From: SIG455 sp045646385
GTDB lineage: Bacteria; Bacillota; Clostridia; UMGS1810
DNA length: 64,000 nucleotides
Assembly: GCA_045646385.1 (NCBI GenBank)
Contig: JAZRKQ010000017.1
Coordinates: 44,202 to 108,201, forward strand
Direction of reading: 5' to 3'
The first letter of the stretch is position 1; each line of letters starts with the position of its first letter. Position numbers and translations under genes: made by a program. The notes below the pieces were generated by a model. It did not search any database. It saw only the letters and a program-made list of their open reading frames with translations, and was not told where the DNA came from. This document shows positions 40,272 to 49,470 of the stretch, piece after piece.

Positions 40272-40304
40272 TGAAATAAATGATTGATTTACTGAGGGAT
40301 TTTT

Positions 40305-41078
40305 ATGGCAAGAGAAGAAAAGAATATTGTTAATATAGATATCATTGAAGGAAGAAATCCTATTGCTGAGGCGTTGAAAGCCGGCAGAGAGATTGATAAA
40401 ATCATCGTTGCAAAAGGTGAGAGAAACGGTTCTATAATAAAAATTATATCCGATGCAAAGAAAAAAGGTATTGTTATTCAGGAGGCAGACAGAGCTAAAT
40501 TAGACTCTTTGAGTAACACAAAAAACCATCAGGGTATAGTTGCATATGTTGCTGCTGCCCAGTATGTTTCGGTTGAAGATATTTTAAAGTCTGCAAAAGA
40601 CAAAGGCGAAAATCCGTTTATTGTTATTGCTGATGAAATTACCGACCCTCATAACCTTGGCTCACTTCTAAGAACTGCCAATGCTGCGGGTGCTCACGGT
40701 ATAATCATACCAAAGCGCAGAAGCGTTGGTTTAAATTCCGTTGTTGCAAAAACTTCTGCCGGTGCGGTGGAGTTTACACCGGTTGCAAAGGTTTCAAACA
40801 TTGCCAATACCATAGATAAACTCAAAAAGGAAAATATCTGGGTTATAGGAGCCGATATGGATGGAGAAAACACCATTTATACTCAGGATTTTTCCGGCGG
40901 AGTGGCAATAGTTGTAGGCAGTGAGGGTGAGGGCATTTCCAGAATTGTTAAGGAAAAATGCGATTTCCTCGTTCAAATACCAATGTTTGGAGAGATTACA
41001 TCTTTAAATGCGTCTGTAGCAGGTGCGCTTATGATTTATGAAGTGGTGCGCAGCCGTTGCAACGGGAGAGATAATTAA
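40305..41078 (+). CDS. rlmB: 23S rRNA 2'-O-methyltransferase RlmB-like
   Basis: SPOUT methylase of the TrmH/SpoU family, 257 residues. N-terminal Glu-Gly-Arg-Asn-Pro-Ile-Ala-Glu-Ala is the substrate-binding domain start of RlmB; then Asn-His-Gln-Gly-Ile-Val-Ala near 75 and the three SpoU motifs: Thr-Asp-Pro-His-Asn-Leu-Gly-Ser-Leu-Leu-Arg-Thr-Ala near 115-127, Val-Val-Gly-Ser-Glu-Gly-Glu-Gly-Ile near 203-211, and Ile-Pro-Met-Phe-Gly-Glu-Ile-Thr-Ser-Leu-Asn-Ala-Ser near 225-237. RlmB methylates G2251 in Escherichia coli; the exact residue here is inferred. The stop overlaps the copA start (TAATG). Confidence 0.9.
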   Translation: MAREEKNIVNIDIIEGRNPIAEALKAGREIDKIIVAKGERNGSIIKIISDAKKKGIVIQEADRAKLDSLSNTKNHQGIVAYVAAAQYVSVEDILKSAKDKGENPFIVIADEITDPHNLGSLLRTANAAGAHGIIIPKRRSVGLNSVVAKTSAGAVEFTPVAKVSNIANTIDKLKKENIWVIGADMDGENTIYTQDFSGGVAIVVGSEGEGISRIVKEKCDFLVQIPMFGEITSLNASVAGALMIYEVVRSRCNGRDN

Positions 41079-43303
41079 TGATTAAAACTCAACTTACGAT
41101 AACCGGTATGTCGTGCGCTGTTTGTGCAGGTAATGTAGAAAAAACTGTTTCTGCACTAGGCGGCGTAACGTCGGCAACAGTTAATCTGGCATCTTCAAAA
41201 CTTAGTTTGGAATATGATGAAACTGTTATAAGTTTAGAAGTTATAATAAGCGCAATTGAAAATGCCGGTTATGGTGCAAATACCGATAGTTTTAAAGAAA
41301 ATTATGAAGACCGCCGCAAGCAGTCGGACGTTATATTTCGTAAATTTATTTTTTCGCTTATATTTGCTGCCCCTCTATTTTATATATCTATGGGGCATAT
41401 GGTGGGGCTTCCCGTTCCGAAGATTATAAATCCGCATATTAATACTTTGAATTTTGCAATCGTTCAGTTGATACTTTCTGTGGGGAGTATGGTGGCGGGA
41501 TATAAATTTTATACAATTGGCTTTGCCAACCTTTTAAAACTTAAACCTAATATGGATTCACTTGTTGCTACAGGTACGTCGGCAGCATTTATATATGGTG
41601 TTGTTTTAACGATAGATTTGATTTTAAATCCTGACCACGTAAGCAATGTTCATAACCTTTATTTTGAATCTGTCGGAGTTATTATCACGCTCATTCTTAT
41701 GGGCAGATTTTTAGAATCACGTTCAAAACTTAAAACTAATAATGCAATTTTAAAACTCATTGACCTCGCTCCCAAAAAAGCGGTTGTAATACGTGACGGC
41801 GAGCAAATAGAACTTCCGGTTGAGCAGATTATTATGGGCGATATCGTACTGATTGCCCCCGGAGATAAAATCGGCGTAGACGGAATAGTTTGTGAGGGGA
41901 CAAGCACAGTTGATGAGTCTATGCTTACCGGAGAAAGCGTTCCTGCAGAAAAAACTGTTGGTGATAAAGTATACGCAGGGTGCATTAATAAATATGGTTA
42001 TCTTAAAATTAAGGCAACAGAAGTTTCGGGAGCAACGCTGCTTTCGCAAATAACACGTATGGTTGAGGAGGCAAGCGGCTCGAAGCCTAAAATTGCCAAA
42101 CTTGCAGATACAATATCGGGTTATTTTGTACCTGCCGTTATAAGTATAGCGTTATTGTCGTTTATTATATGGTTTGCAATAAGCCATGATTTTGCATTTT
42201 CAATCAATATATTTATATCTGTAATGGTTATTGCCTGCCCGTGTGCATTAGGACTTGCAACACCGACGGCGGTTATAGTATCTGTCGGCAGAGCGGCATC
42301 TATGGGCGTTCTTGTAAAGGACTCGTCAGCGCTTGAAATTTTGCATAAGGTGGATACCGTTGTTTTTGATAAAACAGGCACTTTAACAGAGGGTAAGCCA
42401 AAGGTTACAGATGTAATTCCGGCAAACAATTTTACGCGTGAGCAGATTGTAGCATATGCGGTTGCTGCTGAAAAAGTTTCGGAGCATCCTTTAAGTGATG
42501 CCATTGTCGCTCTTGGTAGAGCAGAAAATGTTAAGGAACTTGAAGTTTCGTCATTTGAAGCAGTTGTGGGTAAAGGCGTTGCTGCACAGGTAGACGGAAA
42601 GAATGTCCTTTTAGGCAATGCGGCTTTACTTGCCGATAACGGGGTAGAGATAATAGAAACAGAAAAGAAAGACTCTCTTGCAAGCAATGGAAAAACCCCC
42701 GTTTTAGTTGCCATTGACGGAACTTTTGCAGGAATAATTGCTGCAATGGACTGTGTTAAGAGTGAAGCAAAGAAAGTTGTTGATGACTTGCACTCTATGG
42801 GCAAAAAAGCGGTTGTTTTAACCGGCGATAATAAATATGTGGCAAAAGCAGTTGCAAAAGAACTTGATGCTGACGATGTTATATACGAAGTTCTTCCCGA
42901 CCAAAAAGCGGATAAAATCACGCAACTTCAATGTGCTGGGCAAATGGTTGCTATGATTGGCGATGGCATTAACGATTCTGTTGCCATAACTTCTGCTGAT
43001 GTAGGAATATCCGTTGGCTCTGCTACTGAAATCGCTATGGAGTCTTCTGATATTGTTATTATGAAAAACGATTTGTCAGACATTATTCAGGCAATAAAAC
43101 TGAGTAATGCAACACTTACCAATATAAAGCAAAACTTGTTTTTTGCATTTGTATATAATACATTGCTTATTCCGGTAGCGGCAGGTGTTTTATATGCACC
43201 GCTGGGTATTTTGTTAAATCCAATGATTGCCGCAGGTGCAATGGCATTTAGCAGCGTTTCTGTAGTTACAAATGCATTAAGACTACGCAAAATAAAATTA
43301 TAA
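41078..43303 (+). CDS. copA: Copper-transporting P1B-type ATPase
   Basis: Heavy-metal export ATPase, 741 residues. One N-terminal HMA domain with Cys13-x2-Cys16 (Met-Ser-Cys-Ala-Val-Cys), about eight membrane segments, the Cys-Pro-Cys motif near 386-388 in the sixth, Thr-Gly-Glu-Ser near 290, phosphorylation site Asp-Lys-Thr-Gly-Thr near 431, an His-Pro motif (Glu-His-Pro-Leu) near 470 and Gly-Asp-Gly-Ile-Asn-Asp near 628. Cys-Pro-Cys with this Cys-x2-Cys domain indicates Cu(I). No CsoR, CopY or CopZ gene is adjacent, and it is start-stop coupled to rlmB, so metal induction is not evident. Confidence 0.93.
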   Translation: MIKTQLTITGMSCAVCAGNVEKTVSALGGVTSATVNLASSKLSLEYDETVISLEVIISAIENAGYGANTDSFKENYEDRRKQSDVIFRKFIFSLIFAAPLFYISMGHMVGLPVPKIINPHINTLNFAIVQLILSVGSMVAGYKFYTIGFANLLKLKPNMDSLVATGTSAAFIYGVVLTIDLILNPDHVSNVHNLYFESVGVIITLILMGRFLESRSKLKTNNAILKLIDLAPKKAVVIRDGEQIELPVEQIIMGDIVLIAPGDKIGVDGIVCEGTSTVDESMLTGESVPAEKTVGDKVYAGCINKYGYLKIKATEVSGATLLSQITRMVEEASGSKPKIAKLADTISGYFVPAVISIALLSFIIWFAISHDFAFSINIFISVMVIACPCALGLATPTAVIVSVGRAASMGVLVKDSSALEILHKVDTVVFDKTGTLTEGKPKVTDVIPANNFTREQIVAYAVAAEKVSEHPLSDAIVALGRAENVKELEVSSFEAVVGKGVAAQVDGKNVLLGNAALLADNGVEIIETEKKDSLASNGKTPVLVAIDGTFAGIIAAMDCVKSEAKKVVDDLHSMGKKAVVLTGDNKYVAKAVAKELDADDVIYEVLPDQKADKITQLQCAGQMVAMIGDGINDSVAITSADVGISVGSATEIAMESSDIVIMKNDLSDIIQAIKLSNATLTNIKQNLFFAFVYNTLLIPVAAGVLYAPLGILLNPMIAAGAMAFSSVSVVTNALRLRKIKL

Positions 43304-43322
43304 TATGAAAGAGGTATGTATA

Positions 43323-43595
43323 ATGGAAAAAGCAATAATCACCGTAATAGGTAAAGATAAAGTAGGAATAATCGCCAGAGTTACAAATACACTCGCAGAG
43401 TGCTGTGTAAACGTACTTGATATTACACAGACAATTTTGCAGGATATGTTTACTATGATGATGATTGTAGATATTTCAAAAAGTGATATGGACATATCTG
43501 CTATCAGAGATAGCCTTACTGCTACAGGAACAGATTTGGGTGTTGAAATAAGAATTCAGCACGAAGACATTTTCAACTCAATGCACAGAATTTAA
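43323..43595 (+). CDS. Single ACT-domain protein (UPF0237 type)
   Basis: A 90-residue stand-alone ACT domain: Ile-Thr-Val-Ile-Gly-Lys-Asp-Lys-Val-Gly-Ile-Ile-Ala near 6-18 is the typical ligand-loop start, followed by helix and the Asp-Ile-Thr-Gln-Thr-Ile-Leu strand. Such proteins bind amino acids and are regularly encoded directly before a UPF0210 protein, as here. Function unknown; probably the sensor partner of its neighbour. Start ATG 43323 follows AAAGAGG; an in-frame ATG at 43305 overlaps that site. Confidence 0.85.
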   Translation: MEKAIITVIGKDKVGIIARVTNTLAECCVNVLDITQTILQDMFTMMMIVDISKSDMDISAIRDSLTATGTDLGVEIRIQHEDIFNSMHRI

Positions 43596-43608
43596 GGAGG
43601 GGCTTATC

Positions 43609-44967
43609 TTGATTAATCAGTTTGAAGTTTTAGAAACCAAGAAAATGCTCGATGAAGAAAATCTTGATATAAGAACGATCACGATGGGAATTTCCTTGCT
43701 TGATTGCATAGATGCAAGCGCCGAGAAAACTTGTGATAATATTTACGATAAAATTACCCATACAGCAAAAGACTTGGTTAAAACAGGCGAAGATATTGAA
43801 AAAGATTATGGTATACCGATTATAAATAAGCGTATTTCTGTAACACCTATATCTATTGTCGGTGGTGCAACAGATGCTAAAGATTATGTGTGCATTGCAA
43901 AGGCTTTGGATAAAGCGGCAAAAGAAACGGGTGTAAACTTTATTGGTGGTTTTTCTGCATTGGTGCAGAAAGGTTATACAAAAGGCGACCATATACTTAT
44001 AGAGTCTATCCCCGAAGCACTTGCATCTACTGAGCGTGTTTGCTCATCAGTAAATATCGGCTCAACAAAAGCAGGTATCAATATGGATGCGGTTAAGCAG
44101 ATGGGAGAGATTATTAAAAAAACTGCTGACTTAACTGCTTCAACAGACGGTTTTGGATGCGCAAAACTTGTTGTTTTTGCAAACGCAGTAGAGGATAACC
44201 CGTTTATGGCAGGCGCATTTCACGGAGTGGGTGAACCCGACAGCGTTATCCATGTTGGCGTAAGCGGCCCCGGTGTTGTTAAATGCGCTTTGGAAAAAGT
44301 TAAGGGCGAAGATTTCGGCGTGGTTGCCAATACAATTAAAAAGACAGCGTTTAAGATTACTCGTATGGGACAACTCGTTGCACAGGAAGCATCAAGACGA
44401 CTCAATGTACCATTTGGTATAGTGGATTTATCGTTGGCACCGACTCCTGCTGTTGGCGACAGTGTTGCTTATATATTAGAGGAGATGGGAATAGAAAAAT
44501 GCGGTGCACACGGTACAACTGCCGCTTTGGCACTTTTAAATGATGCAGTTAAAAAAGGTGGAGTGTTTGCATCGTCTTATGTTGGTGGACTTTCGGGAGC
44601 GTTTATCCCTGTCAGCGAAGATGCCGGTATGATAAGTGCGGCAAGCATAGGCGCGCTTTCTTTGGAAAAACTTGAGGCTATGACTTGCGTATGCTCTGTT
44701 GGATTAGATATGATAGTAGTTCCCGGTGATACCTCTGCATCTACAATTTCTGCTATTATTGCAGACGAGGCCGCAATCGGTATGATTAACAATAAAACAA
44801 CCGCAGTAAGACTTATCCCTGCGCCCGGCAAAAACGTGGGTGATGTAGTTGAATTCGGCGGACTTTTAGGTACAGGGCCTGTTATGAAAGTAAGCAAATA
44901 CTCAAGCGATGATTTCATTGCACGTGGCGGAAGAATTCCGGCACCTATTCACAGTTTAAGAAACTAA
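43609..44967 (+). CDS. UPF0210/DUF711 family protein
   Basis: A 452-residue protein of the DUF711 (UPF0210, also labelled PFL family) group, conserved in anaerobes and archaea. Visible family features: Arg-Thr-Ile-Thr-Met-Gly near 23-28, a glycine/phenylalanine segment Asn-Phe-Ile-Gly-Gly-Phe-Ser-Ala-Leu near 110-118, Val-Gly-Val-Ser-Gly-Pro-Gly near 215-221 and Val-Pro-Gly-Asp-Thr-Ser near 366. The fold is related to glycyl-radical-enzyme-like barrels but I see no glycyl-radical motif, so radical chemistry should not be assumed. Start TTG 43609 lies 8 bp after AAGGAGG. Paired with the ACT protein and placed directly before aroB. Confidence 0.85.
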   Translation: MINQFEVLETKKMLDEENLDIRTITMGISLLDCIDASAEKTCDNIYDKITHTAKDLVKTGEDIEKDYGIPIINKRISVTPISIVGGATDAKDYVCIAKALDKAAKETGVNFIGGFSALVQKGYTKGDHILIESIPEALASTERVCSSVNIGSTKAGINMDAVKQMGEIIKKTADLTASTDGFGCAKLVVFANAVEDNPFMAGAFHGVGEPDSVIHVGVSGPGVVKCALEKVKGEDFGVVANTIKKTAFKITRMGQLVAQEASRRLNVPFGIVDLSLAPTPAVGDSVAYILEEMGIEKCGAHGTTAALALLNDAVKKGGVFASSYVGGLSGAFIPVSEDAGMISAASIGALSLEKLEAMTCVCSVGLDMIVVPGDTSASTISAIIADEAAIGMINNKTTAVRLIPAPGKNVGDVVEFGGLLGTGPVMKVSKYSSDDFIARGGRIPAPIHSLRN

Positions 44968-44982
44968 GGAGATTTTTTAAAA

Positions 44983-46017
44983 ATGCTGATGAATGTAAAA
45001 ACCAGTTCGCATAATTATGATATTATTATTGAAAAAGGCATATTCAAAAATCTTGAAAAAGCGATTTCTGATGTTGCCAAAGGTAAACTTTTTATTGTGA
45101 CAGATGAAAATGTAGACGCTATATATCATGATAAATTGTTTTCAAATTTAAATAATTATAATTTTGAATATCTGGTTCTTCCCGCAGGCGAAAAGACTAA
45201 GTGCATGGATATGCTTGGTAAGATTTATTGTGCGCTTGCTGATGCAAAAATGTCGCGTTCAGATACTATCATTGCATTTGGTGGCGGCGTTATAGGTGAT
45301 ATTACAGGACTTGCGGCGGCTACATATCTTCGTGGTATAAATTTCATCGGCATTCCTACAACACTGCTTTCTCAGGTAGACAGCAGTGTTGGCGGAAAAG
45401 TGGCGATAGATTTGCCTCAGGGAAAAAACCTTGTAGGCAGTTTTTATCCGCCAAAAAAGGTAATTATTGATACTGACTTTTTAAATACTCTGCCCGAAAG
45501 AGTGTTTAACGATGGAATGGCAGAGGTTATAAAATACGCTTGTATACGCGATGACAAACTTTTTGACATTTTATGCGACGATATATCAGAGCGTATGGAC
45601 GAAATAGTATATATGTGCCTTGATATAAAGCGTCAGGTTGTTGAAGCTGATGAATTTGATAAGGGCGAAAGAATGATTTTGAATTTCGGTCATACATTTG
45701 GTCACGCAGTTGAAAAAATGTATAATTACGAAACATATACGCATGGCGAAGCGGTTGCCATAGGAATGTCAAAGATAACACGTGCAACGGAGGATATGGG
45801 TTATACAGAAAAAGGCACGGCAGATAAGTTAAATAAACTGCTTGCCAAGTATAATCTTATTTTTGATAACTTTACATTTAATGCAGATGATGCTATGAAT
45901 ATTATGGCGCTTGATAAAAAGAGTGACAGCGAGTATATTAATTACATTTTTATCAAAAACATCGGTACTTGCGAGATAGTGAAACGCAGTAAAGACGATA
46001 ATTTCATTGTTAAATAG
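44983..46017 (+). CDS. aroB: 3-Dehydroquinate synthase
   Basis: Second shikimate step, cyclising DAHP to dehydroquinate with NAD and a divalent metal. 344 residues: Pro-Ala-Gly-Glu-Lys-Thr near 68, Gly-Gly-Gly-Val-Ile-Gly-Asp near 99-105, Gln-Val-Asp-Ser-Ser-Val-Gly-Gly-Lys near 128-136 and metal ligands in Asn-Phe-Gly-His-Thr-Phe-Gly-His near 227-234. First of seven aromatic genes in near-pathway order. No DAHP synthase is present in the window. Start ATG follows AAGGAG. Confidence 0.95.
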   Translation: MLMNVKTSSHNYDIIIEKGIFKNLEKAISDVAKGKLFIVTDENVDAIYHDKLFSNLNNYNFEYLVLPAGEKTKCMDMLGKIYCALADAKMSRSDTIIAFGGGVIGDITGLAAATYLRGINFIGIPTTLLSQVDSSVGGKVAIDLPQGKNLVGSFYPPKKVIIDTDFLNTLPERVFNDGMAEVIKYACIRDDKLFDILCDDISERMDEIVYMCLDIKRQVVEADEFDKGERMILNFGHTFGHAVEKMYNYETYTHGEAVAIGMSKITRATEDMGYTEKGTADKLNKLLAKYNLIFDNFTFNADDAMNIMALDKKSDSEYINYIFIKNIGTCEIVKRSKDDNFIVK

Positions 46018-46030
46018 GGGAGGCGGCATT

Positions 46031-47296
46031 TTGGACAGAACAGTTACATTTTCAGGCAGTTTTTCAGCGGATGCATCTGTAAATATACCGTCTTCAAAAT
46101 CGTATATTCACCGAATGGCAATCTGTGCCGCGCTCTCTTGCGGTGTAAGCACAATATCGAATGTGAATTTTTCAAACGATATTACTGCAACTCTTGGATG
46201 TCTTGAAACACTTGGGTGTAAATCAATCGTTACAGATGATAAAATTACAATTTACGGTGGAAAATTCACTGATGACTTAAATCTGTACAACTGTGATGAA
46301 TCTGCTTCTACATTAAGATTTATGATTCCTGTTGTGCTTGCTGCTGCAGGTAAAGGCAAATTTACAGGTACGTCTACGCTTATGAGAAGACCTTTAGATA
46401 CATATTTTGAAATGTTTGCCGATAACGGAATAACGTATGATTATAAAGAAGGCGAATATCTGCTTGCCGAGGGTAGATTTGTTAAAGACGAATATACTCT
46501 TGACGGGGGTGTAAGTTCGCAGTTTGTAACTGGGATACTTTTAGCACTCGCGTATCTTGGCGGAGGAAAAAAACTTAATATCAAAGGAACTCTTTCTTCA
46601 TCGCCATATGTTGATATCACACGTGAAGTTATGCAACAATTCGGCATAAAAGTTGAATTTGACGGAAAATCATTTATAATTGACGGGAACGGAAAATTTA
46701 CACCGCAAAATGTTATTGCGCAAGGTGATTATTCGCAATCTGCTTTTTATCTGGCGGCGGCTGTTATGGGCGGTAAAATTACGCTTAAAAACCTGTCTTT
46801 AACCACATCTCAGGGGGATGCCGTAATAGTTGACCTCGTAGAAAAAATGGGTGGTAAAATAACAAAAACTGCTGATGGGATTGTTGCTGAAAAATCACAA
46901 CTTAAATCGCTTGGTGTTATTGATGCTGGGGATTTTCCTGATATTGTACCGCCTCTTGCACTTATGTGTACACAATGTATTGGCGATACGACCATAACTA
47001 ATGTAAGCCGTTTAAAAATAAAAGAAAGCAACAGACTTTTAGCAGTTCAGACTCTTTTAAATAAATTGGGTGCTGAAGTTAAAATCGATGATAATAATAT
47101 CTATATAAAAGGCGGAGCGCATCTGCATGGTGCAGAGGTCAGTGCGTGCAACGACCACCGCATTGCCATGACGGCTGCAGTTGCTACGGTTGCCGCCAAT
47201 GGAAGTATTACAATACAAGAAAGCGAAAGTGTAAAAAAATCATATCCGAAATTCTTTGAGGATTTTGCAAAATTGGGAGGTGTAAGCGTTGAGTGA
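46031..47296 (+). CDS. aroA: EPSP synthase (3-phosphoshikimate 1-carboxyvinyltransferase)
   Basis: Joins phosphoenolpyruvate and shikimate-3-phosphate. 421 residues: Ser-Ser-Lys-Ser at 21-24, the PEP loop Glu90-Ser-Ala-Ser-Thr-Leu-Arg96, Ser-Ser-Gln near 160, Gly-Asp-Tyr-Ser near 230, Asp-x2-Pro near 305, Lys-Glu-Ser-Asn-Arg near 335 and a late Asp-His-Arg-Ile-Ala-Met near 377. In the PEP loop the residue matching Gly96 of the Escherichia coli enzyme is Ala92, a change associated with low glyphosate sensitivity. Start TTG 46031 lies 7 bp after GGGGAGG; an earlier in-frame TTG at 46007 is inside aroB. Overlaps aroC by 8 bp. Confidence 0.93.
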   Translation: MDRTVTFSGSFSADASVNIPSSKSYIHRMAICAALSCGVSTISNVNFSNDITATLGCLETLGCKSIVTDDKITIYGGKFTDDLNLYNCDESASTLRFMIPVVLAAAGKGKFTGTSTLMRRPLDTYFEMFADNGITYDYKEGEYLLAEGRFVKDEYTLDGGVSSQFVTGILLALAYLGGGKKLNIKGTLSSSPYVDITREVMQQFGIKVEFDGKSFIIDGNGKFTPQNVIAQGDYSQSAFYLAAAVMGGKITLKNLSLTTSQGDAVIVDLVEKMGGKITKTADGIVAEKSQLKSLGVIDAGDFPDIVPPLALMCTQCIGDTTITNVSRLKIKESNRLLAVQTLLNKLGAEVKIDDNNIYIKGGAHLHGAEVSACNDHRIAMTAAVATVAANGSITIQESESVKKSYPKFFEDFAKLGGVSVE

Positions 47297-48365
47297 TGTT
47301 TGGGGAAAGAATATTCAATTTGCCATTTTTGGTGAATCTCACGGTCCGGCAATAGGCGGTGTTATATCGTCGCTTCCTGCGGGAGTTGAGATTGATTTTG
47401 ATACAATTAATCATGAACTTCGCCGACGTAACCATAGAGCGTCATATTCTACACCGCGTGCAGAGGCTGATACTTTTGAAATTTTAAGCGGTGTTTATGA
47501 GGGTAGAACTACAGGATCGGCGCTTTCGTTTATCATCCGTAATCAAGACACAAAAAGTTCTGACTATAAAAATTTGAATATTACTCCTCGTCCCGGTCAT
47601 GCAGATTATCCTGCATCCGTAAAGTATAACGGGTTTAATGATTATCGTGGCGGCGGACACTTTTCCGGCAGAATAACTGCTCCGCTTGTTGTGGCAGGTG
47701 CTATTGCTAAACAAATTTTAAAAGAGCAAGGGATAGATGTTTTTGCTCATATTCTGTCAATTGGTAATGTGGTAGGCAACAGTTTTGTTGATACCGGTAT
47801 CTGTGATGATGCTGTTAAAAGATTAAAAGAGAAAATCTTTGCTGTGGCAGATGATGACTTGGAAAATACTATGATGGCAGAGATTGAAAAATACCGTAGC
47901 GAGGGCAATTCCATAGGCGGTATTATTGAATGTGCCGTAACGGGAGTGCCCGCAGGTATTGGGAATCCGTTTTTTGAATCTGTAGAAAGTCGCCTTGCCG
48001 CAATGCTTTTCTCTATCCCTGCTGTTAAAGGTGTGGAATTCGGAAAAGGATTTGGTATTACCGCTTTAAGCGGCTACGAAGCAAACGATGCTTACAGATA
48101 CGATGATGGAAAAGTTGTTACAGAAACCAACAATAATGGCGGTATTTTAGGTGGTATTACAAACGGTGCACCCGTAATATTTAAAACTGCAATCAAACCC
48201 ACACCGTCCGTTTCAATGGAACAGAAAACGGTAGACTTGAGTTTAAAAACTGATGCTTCAGTTGAAGTTAAAGGCAGACACGACAGTTGTATAGTTCCGC
48301 GTGCAGTACCTGTTGTTGAAGCGGCTGCTGCACTTACCATTCTTGATATTTTAAGAGGTAACTGA
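47289..48365 (+). CDS. aroC: Chorismate synthase
   Basis: Final shikimate step, FMN-dependent removal of phosphate from EPSP to give chorismate. 358 residues: Phe-Gly-Glu-Ser-His-Gly at 13-18, Arg-Arg-Arg-Asn-His near 40, Arg-Pro-Gly-His-Ala-Asp near 98-103, Arg-Gly-Gly-Gly-His-Phe-Ser-Gly-Arg near 117-125 and a closing Arg-His-Asp-Ser-Cys near 331. Start TTG 47289 with GGAGGTG upstream, overlapping the aroA stop. Confidence 0.96.
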   Translation: MSDVWGKNIQFAIFGESHGPAIGGVISSLPAGVEIDFDTINHELRRRNHRASYSTPRAEADTFEILSGVYEGRTTGSALSFIIRNQDTKSSDYKNLNITPRPGHADYPASVKYNGFNDYRGGGHFSGRITAPLVVAGAIAKQILKEQGIDVFAHILSIGNVVGNSFVDTGICDDAVKRLKEKIFAVADDDLENTMMAEIEKYRSEGNSIGGIIECAVTGVPAGIGNPFFESVESRLAAMLFSIPAVKGVEFGKGFGITALSGYEANDAYRYDDGKVVTETNNNGGILGGITNGAPVIFKTAIKPTPSVSMEQKTVDLSLKTDASVEVKGRHDSCIVPRAVPVVEAAAALTILDILRGN

Positions 48366-48367
48366 TA

Positions 48368-49459
48368 ATGAATATAGATGAATTAAGAAAAGAGATAGAC
48401 TCCATAGATGCTGAACTTACATCGCTTCTTGAAAGAAGAATGGGCGTAAGTACAGCCATTGGTGAATATAAAAAGCAAAACGGACTTAAAGTTTATGATT
48501 CCGCAAGGGAGAGAGAAGTAATCGCAAAAAATCTTTCTCGCCTTGAGGATAAAAAACTTGCTCCATATGTAGAAAATATCTATAATTGCATAATGGGAGA
48601 GAGCAAGAAAAAACAGAGTGATTTGTCAAAAAAAGAACTTTCTATAGGCTTTCAGGGCGTTAAAGGCAGTTTCTCGCACGAGGCTTGCTTAAAATACACC
48701 TCTGCAAATAAAGAAATAAAATACACAACAGAAAACTTCAATACTTTTGACAGCCTTTGCAATGCCCTTTTAAACGGAGATATTGACAGAGCGGTAATCC
48801 CTTTTGAAAATTCGTCTACCGGTCCCGTTGTAGATGTTTATGATTTACTCAGTAAATATAATTTTTATATTGTAGGTGAGGTGTACGTTAAAGTAAGCCA
48901 TAACCTTATGGTTAAAGAGGGAACGGATATTTCCAATGTGCGTGATATATATTCTCATCCGCAGGCATTTATGCAATGCAGAGATTTTTTAAATCAGCAT
49001 AATTTTAAACAAATCCCTCATTTTAATACTGCTGTAAGCGCTAAATTTGTAAGCGAGAGCGACAGAGATGATATTGCCGCTATTGCAAGTGAAGCAGCCG
49101 CAAAATTGTATTCATTAAAAATTATAGAGCACGATATAAACTATAACGCGAATAATGTAACAAAATTTATTATTCTGTCGAACGAGGCAAGGGAGAAAGA
49201 TGACTGCAACAAGATTAGCATTATTGTGTCTATAGAAGACCGACCCGGCTCACTTGCAGACTTTATCGAACTTTTTAAAGGCACGGGTATAAATATGACC
49301 AAAATTGAGTCGCGCCCTGATATCGGAAGTCCGTTCAAATATATTTTCTTTATAGACTTTATTGGAAATGTATTGGATAACAAGGTTGCCGACTTTATTG
49401 AAAAACTCAGAGCAGAATCCAACGAGTTTAAGTATTTGGGTAACTATAAAGCATATTAA
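48368..49459 (+). CDS. pheA: Bifunctional chorismate mutase / prephenate dehydratase
   Basis: P-protein that converts chorismate to prephenate and on to phenylpyruvate. 363 residues in three parts: AroQ helical chorismate mutase at 1-85 (Arg-Lys-Glu-Ile-Asp-Ser-Ile-Asp, Leu-Leu-Glu-Arg-Arg), dehydratase at about 95-270 (Gly-Ser-Phe-Ser-His-Glu-Ala, Pro-Phe-Glu-Asn-Ser-Ser-Thr-Gly, His-Pro-Gln-Ala) and an ACT domain at about 280-360 with Gly-Ser-Leu-Ala and Glu-Ser-Arg-Pro, the phenylalanine-binding site. Feedback inhibition by Phe is expected. Starts 2 bp after aroC. No tyrA is nearby. Confidence 0.95.
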   Translation: MNIDELRKEIDSIDAELTSLLERRMGVSTAIGEYKKQNGLKVYDSAREREVIAKNLSRLEDKKLAPYVENIYNCIMGESKKKQSDLSKKELSIGFQGVKGSFSHEACLKYTSANKEIKYTTENFNTFDSLCNALLNGDIDRAVIPFENSSTGPVVDVYDLLSKYNFYIVGEVYVKVSHNLMVKEGTDISNVRDIYSHPQAFMQCRDFLNQHNFKQIPHFNTAVSAKFVSESDRDDIAAIASEAAAKLYSLKIIEHDINYNANNVTKFIILSNEAREKDDCNKISIIVSIEDRPGSLADFIELFKGTGINMTKIESRPDIGSPFKYIFFIDFIGNVLDNKVADFIEKLRAESNEFKYLGNYKAY

Positions 49460-49470
49460 GGGGTGATACT

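Noticed and set aside
42121..42921. Long open minus-strand frame (266 codons) opposite copA
   Set aside because: It lies wholly within a convincing P-type ATPase gene, has no ribosome site and gives a Ser/Thr/Ala-rich translation typical of an antisense shadow.
43609..44967. Reading the UPF0210/PFL protein as a pyruvate formate-lyase
   Set aside because: No C-terminal glycyl-radical motif and no adjacent activating enzyme; the PFL label is only a family name.
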